From the NCBI RefSeq assembly GCF_017357225.1, contig NZ_CP071606.1, positions 372,001-436,000 on the forward strand: 64,000 nt of DNA, read 5' to 3'. Position 1 is the stretch's first letter. Each line of letters opens with the position of its first letter. Below are positions 18,476 through 27,039 of this stretch, piece by piece. The translations under genes and the position numbers were made by a program. Under the pieces are notes generated by a model that was given only the letters and a program-made list of their open reading frames with translations, was not told the DNA's origin and searched no databases. This stretch comes from Rhizobium binae. Lineage in GTDB: Bacteria > Pseudomonadota > Alphaproteobacteria > Rhizobiales > Rhizobiaceae.

Positions 18476-19312
18476 TCAATGCGCGAGGAAGAGCGGACGA
18501 TCGGCATTCTCGAGCATAGAGCGGGTGACCCCGCCGAAGATGCGCTCGCGCATGCGCGAGTGGCGATAAGCGCCCATGACGATCATCTCGGCGCCGATGT
18601 CGCGGGCATGGCGGCATAGCACTTCGCCCACCGTCCGACCGCCGCCCGCCAGCACCTGGACCGCGGCTCTGACGCCCTGCCGTGCGAGATAGGTGGCGAT
18701 ATCGGCACCCGGTTCCTCGCCGTTGGCATTGGTCGAGGCCTGCGGATCGACAATTGCGATATTGACTGTGTCAGCCTGGACCAGCAGTTCCAACGCCGAA
18801 CGGATCGCGCGCCCCGCCTCGTCCCGCGAATCCCAGGCGATCATCACGCTGCGCGGTTGGAGCGTTGACGCATGGCCCGCCGGCATTAAGAAAACCGGCG
18901 CCGGCGATTGGAAAAGCGCGCCCTCCAGAGCGTATCGGCCGAGGGCCGCGTCGCTTCGGGCATGGCTGCCCATCACCACCAGATCCGCATAACGCGCCCG
19001 TTCGCCGATCTGGGTATCGGCCCAGCCAACTTCGACATAGAGTGTCTCTACGCCGAAGGAAATGCCCTGCCGCTCGAGCAGGCCCCCTATCGCCGCCGCC
19101 TGCTCCTGGAGCCTTGCGATGTCGCTCCGGCGCTCCTCCAGCCAGGAGTTCAGGACAATTTCTCCGTAGCCGGCGAACGGCGGCGGCGAGATAAGCGAAA
19201 CCACCAGCACGGAAAGATGGGCCTCCGCCTGCCGGCAAAGCTCGACAGCCGAACGGACGTCGTCGGCACTCTGATTCACGCCGATGATATTCAGTACGGT
19301 CTTGAATGGCAT
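18476..19312 (-). CDS. Universal stress protein, tandem UspA domains
   Basis: The 278-residue protein contains two Usp folds: the first ends near PAPVFLMPAG, the second carries the nucleotide-loop motif GAYRHSRMRERIFGGVTRSML. The ATG at 19312 follows GGGGTGGG; the frame runs open far upstream but without sensible sequence. Usp proteins help cells survive starvation and anoxia; the exact activity is unknown. A perfect FNR/FixK box is centred 67 bases upstream of the start. It probably leads an operon with the alcohol dehydrogenase downstream. A second, similar Usp is encoded at 23054-23878. Confidence 0.93.
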   Translation of the reverse strand: MPFKTVLNIIGVNQSADDVRSAVELCRQAEAHLSVLVVSLISPPPFAGYGEIVLNSWLEERRSDIARLQEQAAAIGGLLERQGISFGVETLYVEVGWADTQIGERARYADLVVMGSHARSDAALGRYALEGALFQSPAPVFLMPAGHASTLQPRSVMIAWDSRDEAGRAIRSALELLVQADTVNIAIVDPQASTNANGEEPGADIATYLARQGVRAAVQVLAGGGRTVGEVLCRHARDIGAEMIVMGAYRHSRMRERIFGGVTRSMLENADRPLFLAH

Positions 19313-19372
19313 GATCCCACCCCTTCTCGCTGTCAGATAGCGGCAGGATGATCCCCGAGGGCCGAGCACGCT

Positions 19373-19386
19373 TTGATCAACGTCAA
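19373..19386. promoter_or_regulatory. FNR/FixK box, perfect core, divergent Usp / broken adh
   Basis: TTGATCAACGTCAA lies between the divergent Usp gene (start 19312) and the disrupted alcohol dehydrogenase (start 19501). Its centre is 67 and 121 bases from these starts, so it could serve both. Confidence 0.8.
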
Positions 19387-19500
19387 GTTCGGGGCACGCT
19401 CCGGTCCAATCTTCCGCCCTTTTTTGCGATGGGTCAATGTGCGGGGCTCGCAACGCCAGCATCATCCGCGCCGGACAATCACGGGAAAGGGATAAGGATC

Positions 19501-20556
19501 ATGCCGGGCAAAATGATGAAGGCGGCGGTGGTGCGCGAATTCGGCAAACCGCTCGCAATCGAGTGCGTAGCAGTGCCTGGCCAGGCCCAGGCGAGATACT
19601 GGTGAAGGTCGTCGCCTGCGGCGTATGCCATACCGATCTGCATGCCGCAGAGGGCGACTGGCCGGTCAAGCCGACGCCTCCGTTCATCCCCGGGCACGAG
19701 GCGGCCGGAATTGTCGCAGCCCTCGGTCCCGGCGTCACCGAATTCAACGAAGGCGATGCTGTCGGCGTCGCCTGGCTGCACGACGCCTGCCTGCGCTGCG
19801 AGTATTGCGAAACCGGCTGGGAAACGCTTTGCGAGCACCAGCACAATACCGGCTACAGCTGCAACGGCCGAATATGTCATCGCCTCGGCCGCCTTCGCCG
19901 CCCGCCTGCCTGCCGGTGTCGATTTCGCCGAGATTGCGCCGATCCTCTGCGCCGGCGTGACGACTTACAAGGGACTGAAGGAAACCGAGGCGCGGCCCGG
20001 TGAGTGGGTTGCAATTTCAGGCGTCGGCGGCCTCGGCCATGTCGCGATCCAATATGCCAAGGCCATGGGTCTCAAGGTGATCGCCCTTGATATCGCCGCC
20101 GCCAAGCTCGATCTCGCCCGCCATGTCGGCGCCGATCTCGCGCTGAACGCGCTTTCCGAGGATACTGTGGAGACGGTGCTGAAGGCGACGAGCGGGGGCG
20201 CGCATGGCGTCCTCGTCACCGCCGTCTCGCCTCCGGCCTTCTCCCAGGCTATCGGCATGGTGCGTCGCAAGGGCACCGTCAGCCTCGTCGGCCTGCCGCC
20301 GGGCAATTTTCCAACACCGATCTTCGATGTCGTACTGAAGCGCATCACCGTCCGCGGTTCGATCGTCGGAACGCGCCGCGACCTCGACGAGGCGCTTGCC
20401 TTCGCCGCGGAAGGCCGAATCCGGGCCGCGATCGCCAAGGCGCCGCTCGACGATGTCAACGATATTTTCACCGGCCTTAAGGCGGGGACGATCGAGGGTC
20501 GCATGGTGTTCGATCTCGCAGGACAGGCGGGCGCATCCGCAGCGGCGGAGCAATAG
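19501..20556 (+). pseudogene. adhP: AdhP-type zinc alcohol dehydrogenase, disrupted by two compensating indels
   Basis: The product would be a propanol-preferring-type alcohol dehydrogenase of about 340 residues. The start ([18 protein letters not shown]) is in one frame up to about 19588. The zinc-binding middle ([40 protein letters not shown]) is in another frame to about 19868. The NAD-binding and C-terminal part (GVGGLGHVAIQYAKAMGLKV to AGTIEGRMVFDL) returns to the first frame. At the first junction, TGGCCAGGCCCAGG looks like a five-base duplication. At the second, AACGGCCGAATATG lacks about eight bases that should encode part of Gly-Phe-Ala. The frame after the first indel meets TGA at 19603. 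Unless both are sequencing errors the gene is dead. Confidence 0.85.
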
Positions 20557-20665
20557 TGTGCCTGCAGTCCGCCGCTCTTCCCATACACAAGGGCGGCGAA
20601 AACCGTCCGCATTTCCGGTGAGAGCCGCGACGATGCGACGAGCAGAGGGTCGCCGACGTTCAGTT

Positions 20666-20679
20666 TTGACGTTGATCAA
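20666..20679. promoter_or_regulatory. FNR/FixK box, perfect core, upstream of CBS-BON gene
   Basis: TTGACGTTGATCAA is centred 131 bases before the ATG at 20804. It sits between the broken dehydrogenase and the CBS-BON gene, which heads a possible plus-strand operon. Confidence 0.78.
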
Positions 20680-20803
20680 AGAACTCCGGCTGTATCGCGG
20701 CTAGCTTATTCCCGCGGATCTCGTCGGAAAATTCCGGCGCATTCAGATGTTCGGAGCCATGTCCGCGACGTGACGCGGAATCTTGTCTCATCAGGAGTCG
20801 ACC

Positions 20804-21526
20804 ATGCTCGTTCAAGCCATCATGACCTCGCCGGCGATCACCATCACCGCATCCGCTTCCGTGGCTGAAGCCGCCAGGCTGATGCTCGACAACAGGATCA
20901 GCGGCCTGCCGGTCGTCGATGCCAACGGCGCGCTTGTCGGCATCGTCAGCGAAGGGGATTTTCTGCGTCGCAGCGAACTGAACACCGAGCGCAAACGGTC
21001 TTGGTTGCTCGAATGGCTGACAAGCTCGGGAAAGATCGCCGCAGAATATGTGCGCACGCACGGGCGGCGGGTGGAGGAGGTCATGACCTCGACCGTCAGC
21101 GCGATTGCCCCGACCGCCTCCATTTCCGATGCGGTCAGGCTGATGGAGCGCCGGGACATCAAGCGCCTGCCGGTGGTGGAGGGTGGCAAGCTCGTCGGCA
21201 TCGTCGCCCGCTCCGACCTGCTGCGCGCGCTTTCGCAGGCGCTGCCGGCTGCTTCCGTTTCCGCCGGAGATGCGCAGATCCAGGCGGCGATCGAGGCAGA
21301 GCTGGCAAAGCAGAGCTGGAGCCGCAACGGCTTCATCCACTGTCGCGTGACCGACGGGATTGCCGAGCTCACCGGAACCATCTTCGACGAACGGGAGCGT
21401 CTCGCCGCAAAAGTCGCCGTCGAGAATGTTGCAGGTGTCACGTCGGTCAAGGATCAGCTCGTCTGGGTCGATCCTTATTACGGCATCGCGCTGCCGCCGC
21501 CGGATGCCGAAACCAGGCAGGCCTGA
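20804..21526 (+). CDS. CBS-domain pair with C-terminal BON domain
   Basis: The 240-residue protein has two CBS motifs (about residues 5-60 and 90-150), each with the ..V.EA..LM....I..LPVVD..G.LVGIVS pattern, and a BON domain (about 165-230). CBS pairs bind adenine nucleotides and act as energy sensors; BON domains often bind membranes or other surfaces. The AGGAG before the ATG at 20804 decides the start; an in-frame ATG at 20783 lacks one. It is likely cotranscribed with the SPW protein 17 bases downstream. The upstream FNR/FixK box suggests induction by low oxygen. Confidence 0.92.
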   Translation: MLVQAIMTSPAITITASASVAEAARLMLDNRISGLPVVDANGALVGIVSEGDFLRRSELNTERKRSWLLEWLTSSGKIAAEYVRTHGRRVEEVMTSTVSAIAPTASISDAVRLMERRDIKRLPVVEGGKLVGIVARSDLLRALSQALPAASVSAGDAQIQAAIEAELAKQSWSRNGFIHCRVTDGIAELTGTIFDERERLAAKVAVENVAGVTSVKDQLVWVDPYYGIALPPPDAETRQA

Positions 21527-21543
21527 ACTCAAGGAGATAAATT

Positions 21544-21927
21544 ATGGAACGTCCCGCTTTCAATGATCGCATGGCACAACGGCTCGCGGCCTTGATGTTT
21601 GTCATGTCGGCGGCCTTCCCGTTGCTCCTTTCCGATATGGAAAAGCTTGCCCTCAGTTCGTCAAATCTCGCGCTCTGCGGGCTTTTGCTGCGCACCGGCC
21701 GCGGCCGGGATGTCGCAGCGCGGCGGCGGGAGCAGGTGACGATTGCCACATGGCTCGCCGTTTCGCCATGGGTGCTGGGCTTCGACCATGTCGGGGTAAG
21801 CCTCTGGCCGACGGTCGCCTGCGCCGTACTCCTCTTTCTTCCCGCCGCCTGGCTGGCGAGCCGGCAGGAGACGCCGCAAAAAGCGGAAGCCTGCACTCGC
21901 CGATCGCAATGGCGCCGGCCCTTCTGA
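21544..21927 (+). CDS. SPW-repeat small membrane protein
   Basis: A 127-residue protein preceded by AAGGAGATAAATT. It has two hydrophobic segments near the N-terminus and two more near the C-terminus, the latter opening with the SPW signature (WLAVSPWVLGF), typical of the SPW-repeat family of small inner-membrane proteins. Function unknown. It follows the CBS-BON gene closely, so both probably belong to one low-oxygen-induced transcript. Confidence 0.8.
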   Translation: MERPAFNDRMAQRLAALMFVMSAAFPLLLSDMEKLALSSSNLALCGLLLRTGRGRDVAARRREQVTIATWLAVSPWVLGFDHVGVSLWPTVACAVLLFLPAAWLASRQETPQKAEACTRRSQWRRPF

Positions 21928-22007
21928 CACGCGAGGCGAGCGGTCGCAATGCGGGCCGCGACCTGATCAAACTTCCCGCACAGACAAGGACGGGGCAAGA
22001 CATTAAA

Positions 22008-22964
22008 ATGCCGAAAACTTTGCTCGGTTTCGTGTTCCTCATCGGCCGCTATCACCAGATGGCGATTGCAGCCCTGTCCATCGTTCTCTTCCTCGCCGGC
22101 ACCGCACCGCTCGAAATCCAGAGGCGCATTGTCAATGCCGCCACCGAGGGCGCCCCCTATCGGGCGATCCTGATCCTCGTCCTTGCCTATCTCGGCCTGG
22201 TGCTGCTGGAGGGATTGACCAAGTTGATGCTGAACCTCTATCGCGGCTGGATCGGTGAGGTCGCGGTCCGCTGGCTGCGCAAGTCGGCGCTTGCCGCCTC
22301 GAGAGAGTCGGAGGAGACTCCCTTCGACGCGCTTGCCGAAGGCGTTCAGCTGTCGATCCTCATCGCCGAGGCCGAACCGGTCGGCGGCTTCGTCGGCACC
22401 AGCATCTCCGAGCCGTTGCTGCAGGCCGGCATCCTTGTCGCCGTCGGCGGCTACATGATCTTTCTGCAGCCTCTGATGGCGCTTGCCGTCGCTGTCGTCT
22501 TCCTGCCGCAGATCGGCTTCGTGCCGCTGATGCAATCGGCAATCAATCGTCGGGTCGAGACCAAGATCACCGTCACACGCCATGTCAGCCAGAGCATGAT
22601 CCAGCATGTCGCCAGCAACGACGCGTTCGATGCTCAGGGAACTCGGGTGCAGCGGCTGTTCTCGCTGAATATGGGTATCTACAAAATCAAGTTCACGATG
22701 AACTTCATGATGAACTTGATGACGCAGCTCGGCTACGCCGGCATCTTCGCACTCGGCGGCTATTATGTCGTCACCGGCAAAACCGAGATCGGTACCGTTG
22801 TTGTCTTTATATCCGGCCTCACCAAGATCCGGGACCCGTGGGGAGAACTCGTCGACTGGTATCGCGATCTAAGGGTCACGCAGGTCAAATATGCCATGAT
22901 CCGCGATGCGAGCGCTGCCGCGGAGGTGCAGGATGAAATCCTCGTTCCGGAGAGGATGGCCTGA
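22008..22964 (+). CDS. ABC-transporter transmembrane domain protein without ATPase domain
   Basis: The 318-residue protein resembles the six-helix exporter-type ABC membrane domain: hydrophobic helices around AIAALSIVLFLAG, ILVLAYLGLVLLEG, GILVAVGGYMIF and a late YAGIFALGGYYVV, ending VVVFISGLTKIRDPWGELVDWYRDLRVTQVKY. That end corresponds to the linker that normally leads into the nucleotide-binding domain, but the gene stops there, and no Walker motif or partner ATPase is nearby. The ATG at 22008 has only a weak GGGGCAAG upstream. It lies 80 bases after the SPW gene on the same strand. Confidence 0.82.
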   Translation: MPKTLLGFVFLIGRYHQMAIAALSIVLFLAGTAPLEIQRRIVNAATEGAPYRAILILVLAYLGLVLLEGLTKLMLNLYRGWIGEVAVRWLRKSALAASRESEETPFDALAEGVQLSILIAEAEPVGGFVGTSISEPLLQAGILVAVGGYMIFLQPLMALAVAVVFLPQIGFVPLMQSAINRRVETKITVTRHVSQSMIQHVASNDAFDAQGTRVQRLFSLNMGIYKIKFTMNFMMNLMTQLGYAGIFALGGYYVVTGKTEIGTVVVFISGLTKIRDPWGELVDWYRDLRVTQVKYAMIRDASAAAEVQDEILVPERMA

Positions 22965-23053
22965 AGAGGTGACCGTGCAAGGCACGCCGTTGTCAGCAGA
23001 TTGGTCTGGACGGCTCCCTTAGCGCCCTAGCCTTGGCTATCGCACTCGGTGCC

Positions 23054-23878
23054 TCAGTGCGACAGCAGGACGGGCAGGGTGATGCTGGTCAGCACGGCCC
23101 GAGTGGCACCGCCGAGCACGAATTCACGCAGGCGCGAATGGCCGAAGCCGCCCATGACAAGAAGATCGGCCCGCATCTCGGAGGCCTTGCCCTGCAATAC
23201 CTCTCCGACCGGCTCGCCGTGTGCGCGCACCCGTGTCGCCTCGGCCATCACGCCGCTCTTGAGCATATTCTCAATGAGATAATCGCCCGTCTCGTATGTC
23301 ACGGGCTTCTCGTCGATGACGGAGAGCAGGAAGACCTTGGACGCCCGTTCCAGGAAGACCGAGGCGTCGTGGGCGGCCCGAGCGGCGGCCCGGCTGCCGT
23401 CCCAGGCGATGGCGATGTTATCCATCCGGCCGCCGAAAGGCGCGGGGGGATAAAGGATGAGCGGTCGACCGGATCCGAACAGCACTGCCTCGACGATCGG
23501 ACGCGAGAGTTCCGCCAGTTCCAGAAGCGCGAGATCGTAGGCGCGCGAGGCTTCCGCCAGCGCTTCGACGACGAAAGGCTCTTCAACCTTGATCGCGCGC
23601 GTACGCAGATCGACGGCAGCCGCCCTTGCCTCGTCCACCGCCTTCTGCGTCAGCACCGAAGCGCGCTTGCGGCTCAGCGCGCCCGCCTGCCGAGCCATCT
23701 GCGCCGCATCGATAATCAGCGAAGACAGTGCATTGGAGACATCGGGAACGGTAATCTCAACCGCGCAGACTGTAAGCGTCGCCTGCATGTGACGCGCAAG
23801 GGCAACGGCGTTGGCGATCATGAACTCCGACGTCGCATCCGGATAGGTGAGGAGCGGAAGAAAGATATGCCGTTTCAT
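23054..23878 (-). CDS. Universal stress protein, tandem UspA domains
   Basis: A 274-residue protein with two Usp folds. The second ends in the conserved loop GGFGHSRLREFVLGGATRAVL, close to the equivalent loop of the Usp at 18476, so the two are paralogues. The start MKRHIFLPLLTYPDA at 23878 has GCGGAG upstream. It is divergent from the DksA-like gene, and the gap holds two FNR/FixK-core sites in tandem, centred 70 and 94 bases from this start. Role in anoxic survival is inferred from family and promoter. Confidence 0.93.
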   Translation of the reverse strand: MKRHIFLPLLTYPDATSEFMIANAVALARHMQATLTVCAVEITVPDVSNALSSLIIDAAQMARQAGALSRKRASVLTQKAVDEARAAAVDLRTRAIKVEEPFVVEALAEASRAYDLALLELAELSRPIVEAVLFGSGRPLILYPPAPFGGRMDNIAIAWDGSRAAARAAHDASVFLERASKVFLLSVIDEKPVTYETGDYLIENMLKSGVMAEATRVRAHGEPVGEVLQGKASEMRADLLVMGGFGHSRLREFVLGGATRAVLTSITLPVLLSH

Positions 23879-23941
23879 GGTGTACTCCGCAGGAGAATGA
23901 GCGTCTGATACCCCACTCTGGCGCCCGGCCAAACTTGCGCA

Positions 23942-23955
23942 TTGACATGCCTCAA
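23942..23955. promoter_or_regulatory. FNR/FixK core site, first of a tandem pair
   Basis: TTGACATGCCTCAA fulfils TTGA-N6-TCAA, although the base before TCAA is C rather than A or G. It is centred 70 bases upstream of the Usp start at 23878 and 24 bases from the next site. Confidence 0.6.
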
Positions 23956-23965
23956 ACCGGGCACC

Positions 23966-23979
23966 TTGACGCGGATCAA
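23966..23979. promoter_or_regulatory. FNR/FixK box, perfect, second of a tandem pair
   Basis: TTGACGCGGATCAA lies between the Usp gene and the divergent DksA-like gene (ATG 24093, centre distance 120 bases). With the site at 23942 each divergent promoter could have its own box. Confidence 0.8.
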
Positions 23980-24092
23980 TGCAGCGTTCCGCGGTGGCCG
24001 TAGCGTGATCACCATTGCTCGATAACCGACGATCGGTCGGTTGAATGGGCTGGCAGAGGCGGGCATGTGCCGCCGTTCCCGGAAAGCGATCG

Positions 24093-24431
24093 ATGAAGCA
24101 CGAAGATCTGGAAAACAAACTGAAGACCGCGAAAGCGGACCTGCAACGCCGGCTGTCGGCGATCGATGCCGATCTCGGCGCCGCACTGGATCCGGATAGC
24201 GAAGATCGCGTTACCCAGCTCGAGAACGATCAGGTGCTGACGGAAATGCGCAAGGAAGCACGTGAGCAAATCCTATCGATCGACGCGGCTCTCGAGCGCC
24301 TGAACCATGGAACGTTTGGCCGCTGCGTCAGGTGTCTTGCTCCTATCGAAACCGCCCGACTGGATGTTATTCCCCACACGCCCTACTGCGCGACCTGCGC
24401 CCGCCTAGCGGCTGAGAAGCGCTCCTCGTAA
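24093..24431 (+). CDS. DksA/TraR-family zinc-finger protein
   Basis: A 112-residue protein with an N-terminal coiled-coil region (about residues 1-75) and a C4 zinc finger, CVRC at the start and CATC near the end. DksA-type proteins insert the coiled coil into the RNA polymerase secondary channel and modulate the stringent response. Canonical DksA is longer (about 140-150 residues), so this is a short paralogue. The ATG at 24093 follows GGAAAGCGATCG. It is expressed divergently from the Usp gene with FNR/FixK boxes between them, hinting at a low-oxygen-specific polymerase modulator. Confidence 0.88.
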   Translation: MKHEDLENKLKTAKADLQRRLSAIDADLGAALDPDSEDRVTQLENDQVLTEMRKEAREQILSIDAALERLNHGTFGRCVRCLAPIETARLDVIPHTPYCATCARLAAEKRSS

Positions 24432-24529
24432 GGTGGAACAAGGAGCGCAGCTGTCTCGTGGTCTCAGCATGGCAGCTCCTGTCTCGATGGCCTGAGCCTC
24501 CAGCCGGACGTGGCGGATCCAAGTCGAAA

Positions 24530-24543
24530 TTGCTCTTTATCAA
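24530..24543. promoter_or_regulatory. FNR/FixK-like box, one core mismatch
   Basis: TTGCTCTTTATCAA differs from TTGA-N6-TCAA at one base and is centred 64 bases before the ATG at 24601, the same geometry as the Usp and hemN sites. Confidence 0.55.
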
Positions 24544-24600
24544 TGCGCGAAATGAACGTCGGCCTACGGTGATGTTCGAGTCAGCTAAAAGGAGCGTCTC

Positions 24601-25056
24601 ATGTCATTGGGTCTACGGGAATTAACGCTGGCTGAATGCTATGCCATGTTGGAAGAAGCACGATTTGGGCATCTGGCTTGCTGCAAAGATGGCCAACCAT
24701 ATGTCGTGCCGATCTATTTCTCTTACGAAAAAGGCGTCGCTTACTGTTTTTCGATGCCCGGCCGCAAACTGGAGTGGATGCGGGAAAACGACAGTGTTTG
24801 CCTGCAGGTAGATCGGCGGGTGGGCAGAGGCTGGACGAGCGTCATCGTTGAAGGAAGGTTTGAGGAATTTCCTGACACCGCACTCTGGCGAAGCGAACGC
24901 CTGCATGCCTGGGAAATGTTGCAGAAGCACTCTGACTGGTGGGAAGTCGGTTCGCTCAAGCCGAAAGAGGTTCCTGTGCTTGCCGAATCTCCGCACATCT
25001 TCTTTGGAGTCCTTGTCCGGAAATTGTCGGGCCGCGCCGCTTTTGCCATCGACTAG
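24601..25056 (+). CDS. Pyridoxamine 5'-phosphate oxidase-like flavin-binding protein
   Basis: A 151-residue protein of the small split-barrel flavin family. The start ELTLAECYAMLEEARFGHLACCKDGQPYVVPIYFSYEKG is typical of the Pyridox_ox_2 group, as is the later GRKLEWMRENDSVCLQVD. Members bind FMN, F420 or haem; the substrate cannot be predicted. AAAAGGAGCGTCTC precedes the ATG. A near-consensus FNR/FixK box lies 57 bases upstream, which places it in the low-oxygen island. Confidence 0.87.
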   Translation: MSLGLRELTLAECYAMLEEARFGHLACCKDGQPYVVPIYFSYEKGVAYCFSMPGRKLEWMRENDSVCLQVDRRVGRGWTSVIVEGRFEEFPDTALWRSERLHAWEMLQKHSDWWEVGSLKPKEVPVLAESPHIFFGVLVRKLSGRAAFAID

Positions 25057-25094
25057 GTGGAGAGCCTTCTGGTTCTCAAACCCCAGCGCGTTGC

Positions 25095-25108
25095 TTGACC
25101 TTTGTCAA
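25095..25108. promoter_or_regulatory. FNR/FixK box, perfect core, upstream of unknown gene
   Basis: TTGACCTTTGTCAA is centred 119 bases before the ATG at 25221. Confidence 0.76.
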
Positions 25109-25220
25109 AGCGAGGCCGATTTTCACCTTGTAGGCTGCCTCTTCACACAGGAGTGGCCGTGGATTGCGATAGGGATTTTCATCGAGCAGCGAAGTTCCAC
25201 CATCGGTTTGGGAGGCATAG

Positions 25221-25547
25221 ATGCTTTCGACAGAGCGAGACTTGAAGCGGGGCGGTGAGCGCTTCCCCATTCCTTCGCAAGGGGAAGTCGAAGGCAGGCT
25301 GCTGATGTTCGAGGTGGTGGCCGTCACCTGCCTGCAGGAGCTTCTGGCAAAAACGGACCCGCATCTGGTTTTCAGGCTTCGCCGAAAGCTCCTGCGCAAT
25401 CTGAAGGAGAGGTGCGTGCCGCTGAAGCTATGTGCAGATGACGAAAAGGCCGCAAAGGAGTTCGCGCTCCAGCTGTTGAGTGCAGCTCTGGAAGAGGCAG
25501 AAGATGAGGGACGAGCCGGTCGCCATAATCTGCGTAAGAGCAGCTAG
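25221..25547 (+). CDS. Conserved-looking hypothetical protein, 108 residues
   Basis: The ATG follows GGGAGGCATAG. The product is charged and probably all-helical, with a central segment LLMFEVVAVTCLQELLAKTDP followed by a basic stretch (FRLRRKLLRNLKERC) and an acidic end (EEAEDEGRAGRHNL). No signal peptide, membrane segment or metal motif. I do not recognise a family. The upstream FNR/FixK box makes it a candidate new member of the oxygen-limitation regulon. Confidence 0.68.
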   Translation: MLSTERDLKRGGERFPIPSQGEVEGRLLMFEVVAVTCLQELLAKTDPHLVFRLRRKLLRNLKERCVPLKLCADDEKAAKEFALQLLSAALEEAEDEGRAGRHNLRKSS

Positions 25548-25697
25548 CAGCAACTGCTTCATCTCCTTCTCGCATTACGATCAAGGGCTGCCTGTGGGTG
25601 GGTTCGAGGATGGGCAGATTGAAATAGACGGTTATTGCGGCATGTCCGATAGAAGTTTCCCCAGAGGCCAGACGACTGGCAATATCTGGATCCGCGC

Positions 25698-26960
25698 ATG
25701 ATGACGTCAATCATGATGACCGACGCATTCCAACGTCTCGGCCTCGCGCTGGCGATCGGCATTCTCGTCGGTATCGAGCGCGGGTGGCGCGAACGCGAGG
25801 CCGCACCGGGCAAGAGGGTGGCCGGGATCCGCACCTATGGGCTCTCAAGCTTCCTCGGCGGTTTTTGCGGTTTGCTGCACCCCATCACGGGGCCGATCCT
25901 GCCGACCATCATCTTTGTATTTTTCTGCATCACGATCCTTGGCTTCAGCGGCGTGCAGGCACTGCGCGAGCGGGACTACAGCGCAACGGGCGCCATCGCC
26001 GCGATAACGGTTTTTGCCCTAGGCTTCGGCGCCGTCGTCGCGGACATGACGATGACCGCGGCGAGTGCAGTCGCCATCACAGCGCTCCTGGCGGCGCGGG
26101 AGCCGCTGCACGGATTTCTGCGCAAGCTGACCTGGCTCGAGCTCAGAGCCGCCCTGATCTTGCTGACGATGACGGTCGTCATTCTTCCAATTCTTCCCAA
26201 TGAGGCCATCGATCCGTGGCATATGATCAATCCCTTCGAGCTGTGGATGCTGACCGTATTCGTGGCAGCGGTTTCATTTGCGGGCTATGTGATGATCAGG
26301 CTCAGCGACGCCAGAGCCGGCCTGCTGCTGACGGGTGCTTGCGGCGGTATCGTCTCCTCGACGGCCCTGACGCTTTCCTTTGCCCGTCAATCGAAGCAGA
26401 CGCCTGCCCTCTCGCCGCTGCTTGCGGCCGGAGCGATGCTGGCGGGGGCCGTATCCCTAAGCCGGGTGCTTTTGATCTGCGGCGTCATCGCGCCGGCGGT
26501 GCTGATCGAGCTTGCGGCATTGCTCGGACCGGCTGCCGCTGTGCTCGCCATCGGCGGCGGCCTCGCCGCCTTCTCGCCGCGCTCCGATCACGGCCCCGAC
26601 TATTCACCGAAAAATCCTTTGGAGGTGATGGTCGTATTGCGTTTTGCTCTGCTGCTTGCCATCGTGACCATCGTGACGCGGGCGACGCTGGCATATTTCG
26701 GAACGCAATCGCTGTTTGCCGTTGCCTTCATCACCGGCCTCGGCGATCTAGACGCGATAACCCTGTCGATTGCGAAGCTGCCGTCGTCAAACGTGCAAGC
26801 GGATGCGGCCGCCCATGCCATCGCGGTTGCCGCCTTCGCCAATCTTCTTGCGAAGACAGGTCTTGCTGCCAGCGCGGGAAGCCTGGTCTATGTGGTTCGG
26901 CTCGGCGTCGCGAGCTGCATTGCGACGCTCGCCGGCGCCGCCGGCTTGCTGCTAGCTTAG
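25698..26960 (+). CDS. MgtC/SapB-DUF4010 membrane protein
   Basis: The 420-residue integral membrane protein starts with an MgtC/SapB-like segment (LGLALAIGILVGIERGWRER, GIRTYGLSSFLGGFCGLL), followed by more than eight further hydrophobic helices typical of the DUF4010 C-terminal part, including GACGGIVSSTALTLSFAR. Proteins of this fusion type are widespread but not biochemically defined; MgtC relatives affect magnesium starvation survival and membrane ATP synthase. The ATG codons at 25698 and 25716 are both possible; neither has a strong ribosome-binding site. It converges on the DUF1488-like gene at 27040. Confidence 0.88.
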   Translation: MMTSIMMTDAFQRLGLALAIGILVGIERGWREREAAPGKRVAGIRTYGLSSFLGGFCGLLHPITGPILPTIIFVFFCITILGFSGVQALRERDYSATGAIAAITVFALGFGAVVADMTMTAASAVAITALLAAREPLHGFLRKLTWLELRAALILLTMTVVILPILPNEAIDPWHMINPFELWMLTVFVAAVSFAGYVMIRLSDARAGLLLTGACGGIVSSTALTLSFARQSKQTPALSPLLAAGAMLAGAVSLSRVLLICGVIAPAVLIELAALLGPAAAVLAIGGGLAAFSPRSDHGPDYSPKNPLEVMVVLRFALLLAIVTIVTRATLAYFGTQSLFAVAFITGLGDLDAITLSIAKLPSSNVQADAAAHAIAVAAFANLLAKTGLAASAGSLVYVVRLGVASCIATLAGAAGLLLA

Positions 26961-27039
26961 ACCTCGTGCGCGCCCGGTTGGACGCGCCGTGGAGCTGGGC
27001 CCATCAGACAGCTGAGGCGGATCGCGCCGCCTCCCCTCG

